Below, piece after piece: positions 56,443-60,571 of a DNA stretch of 60,571 nt. Source of the stretch: Paraburkholderia dilworthii (lineage in GTDB: Bacteria; Pseudomonadota; Gammaproteobacteria; Burkholderiales; Burkholderiaceae); NCBI RefSeq assembly GCF_000472525.1, contig NZ_AWZT01000021.1, positions 8,890 through 69,460 on the forward strand. Reading direction: 5' to 3'. Position 1 is the first letter of the stretch; each line of letters starts with the position of its first letter. The notes beneath the pieces were generated by a model. It did not search any database and was not told the DNA's origin. It saw only the letters and a program-made list of their open reading frames with translations. The position numbers and the translations under genes were made by a program.

Positions 56443-57156
56443 ATGGAAGCCAAACCTCCCCGCCGCACGCGCGAACGGATACTCGAACTGTCGTTGAAAC
56501 TGTTCAACGAAATCGGCGAGCCGAACGTCACGACGACGACCATCGCCGAGGAAATGGAAATCAGTCCAGGCAACCTGTACTACCACTTCCGCAACAAAGA
56601 CGACATCATCAACAGCATCTTCAGCCAGTTCGAGCAGGAGATCGAAAAGCGTTTGCGCTTCCCCGAAGACCACCGCGCGACCATCGACGAAATGTGGTCG
56701 TATCTGCAATACATGGTCGATTTCACATGGCGTTACCGCTTCCTGTATCGCGACCTGAACGACCTGCTCGCGCGCAACCGCACGCTCGAAACGCACTTCA
56801 AGCAGATCATCAGCCACAAGGTGCGCTTTGCGAGCCAGTTCTGCGATCAACTCGTGGCGGACGGTGAAATGGTCGCCACGCCCGAGGAACTGCAAGTGAT
56901 CGCGACCAACATCGGCGTGATTGCGACATACTGGCTGTCGTATCAGTTCGTGATGAACCCGCGCAAATACAACGAGCAGGAAACGATTCGCGCGGAACTG
57001 CATCAGGTGAGCGTGCAGATCGTGTCGTTGATGGCGCCATACTTGCGCGGCCGCTCGCGGCAAATTTTCGACGACCTCGTGTCTGGCAAGCTGGAAAAGC
57101 GCGAGTTTTACGATTATCTGCCGCCGAAGGAAGGCGCCGCGCCTCGCAACGAATAG
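56443..57156 (+). CDS. TetR/AcrR family transcriptional regulator
   Basis: 237-residue TetR-type DNA-binding protein. The N-terminal HTH is typical: TRERILELSLKLFNEIGEPN, then TTTIAEEMEISPGNLYYHFR and KDDIINSIFSQF. The large C-terminal all-helical ligand and dimer domain has no recognisable ligand motif (FTWRYRFLYRDLNDLLAR). Starts at ATG 56443 (MEAKPPRRTRERI) and lies 10 bases upstream of the LOG gene, so they are co-transcribed. Targets unknown. Confidence 0.92.
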   Translation: MEAKPPRRTRERILELSLKLFNEIGEPNVTTTTIAEEMEISPGNLYYHFRNKDDIINSIFSQFEQEIEKRLRFPEDHRATIDEMWSYLQYMVDFTWRYRFLYRDLNDLLARNRTLETHFKQIISHKVRFASQFCDQLVADGEMVATPEELQVIATNIGVIATYWLSYQFVMNPRKYNEQETIRAELHQVSVQIVSLMAPYLRGRSRQIFDDLVSGKLEKREFYDYLPPKEGAAPRNE

Positions 57157-57166
57157 GACGTTTTTC

Positions 57167-57751
57167 ATGAAGTCGGTGTGTGTATATTGCGGCTCCGCCA
57201 ACGGAGCCAAGCCCTTGTATGCGGAGGCCGCGCGAGCGTTCGGCCGCACGCTCGTAGAAGCCGGCCTCGCGCTGGTTTATGGCGGCGGCAAAGTGGGGTT
57301 GATGGGTGTGATCGCCGACACGGTCATGGCCGAAGGCGGCCGCGCAATCGGCGTGATTCCCGAATTGCTGGTCAACAAGGAAGTGGGCCACAAGGGTCTG
57401 ACGGAGTTGCATGTGGTGCCCGATATGCATCATCGCAAGAAGATGATGGCCGATCTGTCCGATGCGTTCGTCGCGATGCCGGGCGGTGCGGGCACGCTCG
57501 AGGAGTTTTTCGAGGTCTACACGTGGGCGCAACTCGGCTACCACCAGAAACCAGTGGCACTGCTCAATATCGACGGCTTCTACGATCCGTTGATCAAGCT
57601 CTTGCGGCACACGGTGGAAGAAGGCTTCATGCGCGAAACGTATCTCGACATCCTGCAGATCGACGCCGATCCCGCCGCATTGATCGGCAAGCTGCAACGC
57701 TATCAGCCGCCCGCCGCCGACAAGTGGGCGATTAAACGCGAAGCCGTCTGA
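57167..57751 (+). CDS. LOG family protein (Rossmann-fold nucleotidase, TIGR00730 type)
   Basis: 194-residue lysine-decarboxylase-like/LOG protein. The family signature PGGAGTLEEFFEVYTWAQLG is complete, with MHHRKKMMADLSDAFVAM before it and YGGGKVGLMGVIADTVM near the N terminus. LOG proteins hydrolyse cytokinin or purine riboside monophosphates to base plus ribose phosphate; the true bacterial role may be nucleotide salvage or housekeeping. Many are mislabelled as lysine decarboxylases. Cytosolic. Confidence 0.93.
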   Translation: MKSVCVYCGSANGAKPLYAEAARAFGRTLVEAGLALVYGGGKVGLMGVIADTVMAEGGRAIGVIPELLVNKEVGHKGLTELHVVPDMHHRKKMMADLSDAFVAMPGGAGTLEEFFEVYTWAQLGYHQKPVALLNIDGFYDPLIKLLRHTVEEGFMRETYLDILQIDADPAALIGKLQRYQPPAADKWAIKREAV

Positions 57752-57825
57752 ATACAGTGACTATCGGCGGCCATTGAACGACCGGCGCTTTTTCGGCGCC
57801 AACTCTATTTGCACGCGAGGCTGCA

Positions 57826-58572
57826 ATGACCCAAACGGTTCTGATCACCGGCGGCAGCCGCGGCATAGGCCGTGCGACCGCGCGCTTGCTCGGTGCGCGC
57901 GGCTGGTCGGTCGGCGTGAACTACACGCGCAATCTCGCGGCCGCGCAGGAGACCGTCGCGGAAGTGGAGCGGGCCGGCGGACGCGCGTTGCCGGTTGCCG
58001 GCGACGTCGCGAACGAAGCCGACGTGATCGCGATGTTCGATGCGGTCGAGCAGAGCTTTGGCCGGCTCGATGCGCTCGTCAATAACGCCGGGATCGTTGC
58101 ACCGTCGATGCAACTCGCCGACATGGATCTGGCGCGGCTCACGCGCATGTTCGACGTCAACGTGCTCGGCGCGTATCTGTGCGCGCGCGAAGCCGCGCGG
58201 CGCATGTCGACCGATCGCGGCGGCGTGGGCGGCGTGATCGTCAATGTGTCGTCGGCGGCGGCGCGTCTGGGCTCGCCGAACGAATATGTCGACTATGCAG
58301 GTTCGAAAGGCGCAGTCGACACGATGACGCTCGGTCTTGCAAAGGAACTCGGGCCACGAGGCGTGCGCGTGAATGCAGTGCGGCCGGGCCTCATCGACAC
58401 CGAAATCCATGCAAGCGGCGGCAAGCCCGAGCGCGCCGCCCAGCTCGGCGCGACAACACCTCTCGGCCGTCCCGGCCGCGCCGACGAGGTCGCCGAAACC
58501 ATCGTCTGGCTGCTGAGCGACGCGGCGTCGTATGTGACCGGCGCGCTGCTCGACGTCGCGGGCGGACGCTAG
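57826..58572 (+). CDS. SDR family oxidoreductase
   Basis: Classical short-chain dehydrogenase/reductase of 248 residues. Cofactor motif GGSRGIGRATARLL (TGxxxGxG type), with NYTRN after the second strand suggesting NADP(H); NNAGIV; catalytic Ser in NVSSAAARLG and the YAGSK Tyr-Lys pair; C-terminal SDAASYVTGALLDVAGG. Substrate unknown, a glucose/3-oxoacyl-type reductase by general pattern. It is 74 bases after the LOG gene on the same strand. SD GAGG (GCGAGGCTGC) before ATG 57826 is weak. Confidence 0.92.
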   Translation: MTQTVLITGGSRGIGRATARLLGARGWSVGVNYTRNLAAAQETVAEVERAGGRALPVAGDVANEADVIAMFDAVEQSFGRLDALVNNAGIVAPSMQLADMDLARLTRMFDVNVLGAYLCAREAARRMSTDRGGVGGVIVNVSSAAARLGSPNEYVDYAGSKGAVDTMTLGLAKELGPRGVRVNAVRPGLIDTEIHASGGKPERAAQLGATTPLGRPGRADEVAETIVWLLSDAASYVTGALLDVAGGR

Positions 58573-58827
58573 GCAGGGCTCTTTCCTATCGATTCACGCG
58601 GCGACCGATCTCGCGCTGCGTTTCCTCCGAACTCGCCGCTGGCCGGCCATCAAGCCGGTATTGCCGCTAGACGCCTGATCGTCGGCTTCGTGCGCCGCCG
58701 CCCGTGTAATCCTTCGTAATAATGGGAGACTACAATCGCGGCCGATCGCGCGCCATTGCGCGCGACACAAGCTAGAACGCCGGTACGCGCGCCCATGTTG
58801 CGGCGTACGGCGACCAGGGATCGTCTC
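58573..58827. other. Intergenic region before the GT39 gene
   Basis: No gene seen. A -10-like TACAAT at 58731-58736 without a good -35 may start the glycosyltransferase transcript. No terminator recognised after the SDR gene. Confidence 0.4.
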
Positions 58828-60571
58828 ATGCAACAGAAGCCATTTGCGCCGTGGCGCAAGCGAAGCGCCGCTACGGCGGCACGCGCACCGGCATGCCTTA
58901 TCGACAGCGCCCAGCAGGTGCGCTCGATTGGATCAGCCGCCATTGTCGCCAACGGCGCGAAGCCGCTCTGCGAGCTCGGCGCCGACGGCGCAGCGTCTGT
59001 AAGACCCGCCGGAAGTCGCGAGGCTTCGAGACCTGGCGCGTCTGACGCGGCGAGCTCACTCGCCGGGGCGTCGGCCGCGGGATGGCGCGCATCTGAAGGG
59101 TGGGTCTGTGAATCGCGGGTGTCTGAACCGCGAGCCTCTGAACCGCGGGCCTCTGAATCGCGAGCCTCTGAACCGCGAGTCCCTGAATCAGGGGCGTCTG
59201 AATCGCGAGTCCCTGAATCGTGGACCTACGGATGGCCGGGCTCCAGATTGCTGAGCATCGGATCGCCAGCTTCCGGATCGCCGGCCTCAGGATCGGCGCC
59301 TGCCGACCGCCCCGATCGCGGCGCCGAGCGCTGGCGAGCGCTCAGCGCCGCGCGTCCGCTGCTGTGGCTCGTCGCGCTGGCGATCCTCTGCGCGTGGCTT
59401 TTGCCGGGCACCTTGGGCCACGATCCCTGGAAGCAGGACGAAACATACACATTCGGCATCGTTCAGCACATGCTCGACACCGGCGATCTCGTCGTGCCGA
59501 CCAACGCGGGCCAGCCGTTCGTCGAAAAGCCGCCTGTCTACGACTGGGTGGCCGCGGGCCTTGCATGGATGCTGGGCCGCTATCTGCCCTTGCATGACGC
59601 GGCACGCCTCGCGAGCGCGCTGTTCGCGGGATTGACCGTCTACTACACGGCCCGCGTCGCGCGCCGTGCGGTGGATGCATCGAGCTGGCTGGACCTGCGC
59701 GTGATCGGCAGCGTGGCGCTGTTCGGCGGCACGCTCATCGTCGTCAAGCACGTGCACGACATGATGACCGATGTCGCGCTGATGGCCGGCGCCGCCATTG
59801 GCTTTTGCGGGCTGTTCGAACTCGTGCTCGCGCATCTGCGATACGACGAACAACCCAACGACCCGTCCGCCGACGCCCTTCGGCAACGCCGCCACGCGAT
59901 TCTCAGCGGCGCCGCGATGTTCGGCGCGGGCGTCGGCTTATCGTTTCTCGCGAAGGGCCTGTTCCTGCCGCTCGTATTCGGCGCGACCACCTGCGCGGTG
60001 CTCGCGCTGTATCCAGCTTGTCGTCGCCGCAGCTTCGCCGGCGCGCTCGGCGTCGCGATGCTGGTTTGCGCACCGTTCGCGCTGATCTGGCCGGTCTGCT
60101 TCTATCTGCGCTCAGAAGCGCTCTTCAAGGTCTGGCTGTGGGATAACAACGTCGGCCGCTTTTTTGGTTTTTCGGTTGCAGAGTTGGGCTCCGAAACCGA
60201 GAGCCGCCTGTTCGTGCTACGCACCGTGCTGACCGTCGGTTTTCCAGTCGTGCCGCTGGCACTGGCCGCGCTCGCCCGCGGCGCATGGCGGCGCTGGCGC
60301 GATCCGCGCGTCGCCTTGCCGGCGATTTTCGCGGGCATCGGCTTCGCGGTCCTGCAAAGCTCCGCGACGATCCGTGAGCTGTACATTCTGCCGTTCATCG
60401 CTCCTTTAGCATTGCTCGCGATGCAAGGCGCCGGGCGACTGCCGCAGCGCCTGCACACGGCGTGGGACATGACGAGCCGCGTGCTGTTCGGCAGCACGGC
60501 GGCGCTCGCGTGGATCGTCTGGTCGATCATGACCAACCCCGCGGCTAGCCACGCATCGCTGCACCGGCTCG
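58828..60571 (+). CDS. GT39/ArnT-like glycosyltransferase with repeat-rich N-terminal extension, 3' end outside window
   Basis: Open from ATG 58828 (AGGGA eight bases upstream) to the window edge, 581 codons. From about residue 176 it is a polytopic GT-C glycosyltransferase: PLLWLVALAILCAWLLPGTL is the first membrane helix, then GHDPWKQDETYTFGIV with the conserved Asp-Glu, FVEKPPVYDWVAAGL, TVYYTARVARRAV and further helices. It most resembles undecaprenyl-phosphate-sugar-using ArnT-like proteins. The preceding 175 residues are unusual: low-complexity, with seven to eight 5-residue units of the form E-(S/P)-R-(A/V)-(S/P) and then GSPAS repeats. An upstream in-frame ATG at 58795 is an alternative start, and initiation near the first helix cannot be excluded. 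Confidence 0.8.
   Translation, partial: MQQKPFAPWRKRSAATAARAPACLIDSAQQVRSIGSAAIVANGAKPLCELGADGAASVRPAGSREASRPGASDAASSLAGASAAGWRASEGWVCESRVSEPRASEPRASESRASEPRVPESGASESRVPESWTYGWPGSRLLSIGSPASGSPASGSAPADRPDRGAERWRALSAARPLLWLVALAILCAWLLPGTLGHDPWKQDETYTFGIVQHMLDTGDLVVPTNAGQPFVEKPPVYDWVAAGLAWMLGRYLPLHDAARLASALFAGLTVYYTARVARRAVDASSWLDLRVIGSVALFGGTLIVVKHVHDMMTDVALMAGAAIGFCGLFELVLAHLRYDEQPNDPSADALRQRRHAILSGAAMFGAGVGLSFLAKGLFLPLVFGATTCAVLALYPACRRRSFAGALGVAMLVCAPFALIWPVCFYLRSEALFKVWLWDNNVGRFFGFSVAELGSETESRLFVLRTVLTVGFPVVPLALAALARGAWRRWRDPRVALPAIFAGIGFAVLQSSATIRELYILPFIAPLALLAMQGAGRLPQRLHTAWDMTSRVLFGSTAALAWIVWSIMTNPAASHASLHRL
59110..59229 (+). repeat. 15-bp in-frame tandem repeats (about eight units)
   Basis: Units such as GAACCGCGAGCCTCT and GAATCGCGAGTCCCT follow one another without gaps. 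Two further 15-bp units of another type (GGATCGCCAGCTTCC, GGATCGCCGGCCTCA) lie at 59260-59289. All keep the glycosyltransferase frame. Confidence 0.9.

Noticed and set aside
59110..59289. Tandem repeats considered as a CRISPR array
   Set aside because: Units of 15 bp are contiguous with no spacers and keep a coding frame; no cas genes nearby.

Overview
The window reads as a piece of a Burkholderiaceae chromosome, most likely Paraburkholderia. It is GC-rich, carries a 14-subunit nuo operon in the betaproteobacterial order (tpiA-secG-tRNA-Leu-nuoA to nuoN-DUF2818), the rpsO-pnp pair, and the ilvI-ilvN-ilvC / psd-pssA / leuA block typical of that family. The genus is inferred from gene order and protein resemblance; no 16S gene is present.

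Layout. 1-8054: the end of an aminotransferase, a GST, then a plus-strand acyl-CoA catabolic cluster (double-domain 3-hydroxyacyl-CoA dehydrogenase, crotonase, histidine phosphatase, APH-type kinase, ACAD11-like dehydrogenase, YfcG-like GST). 8300-12079: a minus-strand operon of DUF1178, two unequal acyl-CoA dehydrogenases and two MaoC hydratases behind a promoter with a palindromic operator. 12345-13207: a two-gene module (HicA-like small protein plus AlpA-type HTH protein) with palindromes on its promoter, a candidate toxin-antitoxin pair. 13473-29502: Nudix hydrolase, DUF2818 and complex I. 29663-32297: tRNA-Leu(GAG), secG, tpiA and a quinone oxidoreductase. 32536-35325: pnp and rpsO. 35666-40223: an orphan substrate-binding protein, a small lipoprotein, and a carbonic anhydrase next to a SulP transporter. 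40391-50429: leuA, pssA, psd, an intact group II intron, ilvC, ilvN and ilvI. 50785-53131: an ECF-like sigma factor with DUF3619, DUF3106 and RDD proteins. 53431-56221: a Pho-box-like site followed by PlcP-like, Agt-like and DgkA genes. 56443-60571: TetR, LOG, SDR, and a GT39-type glycosyltransferase with a repeat-rich N-terminal extension that leaves the window.

The most interesting systems, in my reading, are: (a) the probable phosphate-starvation lipid-remodelling operon (PlcP, Agt, DgkA) with a 12/14 Pho-box match upstream; (b) the separate kinase, ACAD11-like dehydrogenase and phosphatase, which mirror the fused human ACAD10/ACAD11 proteins and the Pseudomonas levulinate genes, suggesting 4-hydroxyacyl-CoA catabolism; (c) the HicA-like/AlpA-HTH module with near-leaderless transcription; (d) a 50-codon, apparently leaderless upstream ORF with PAC repeats before leuA; and (e) a group II intron lodged between the ilvC terminator and the psd start codon. 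Functions of these five are inferred from motifs and context. All homology statements come from recognising motifs by eye; no database search was run.
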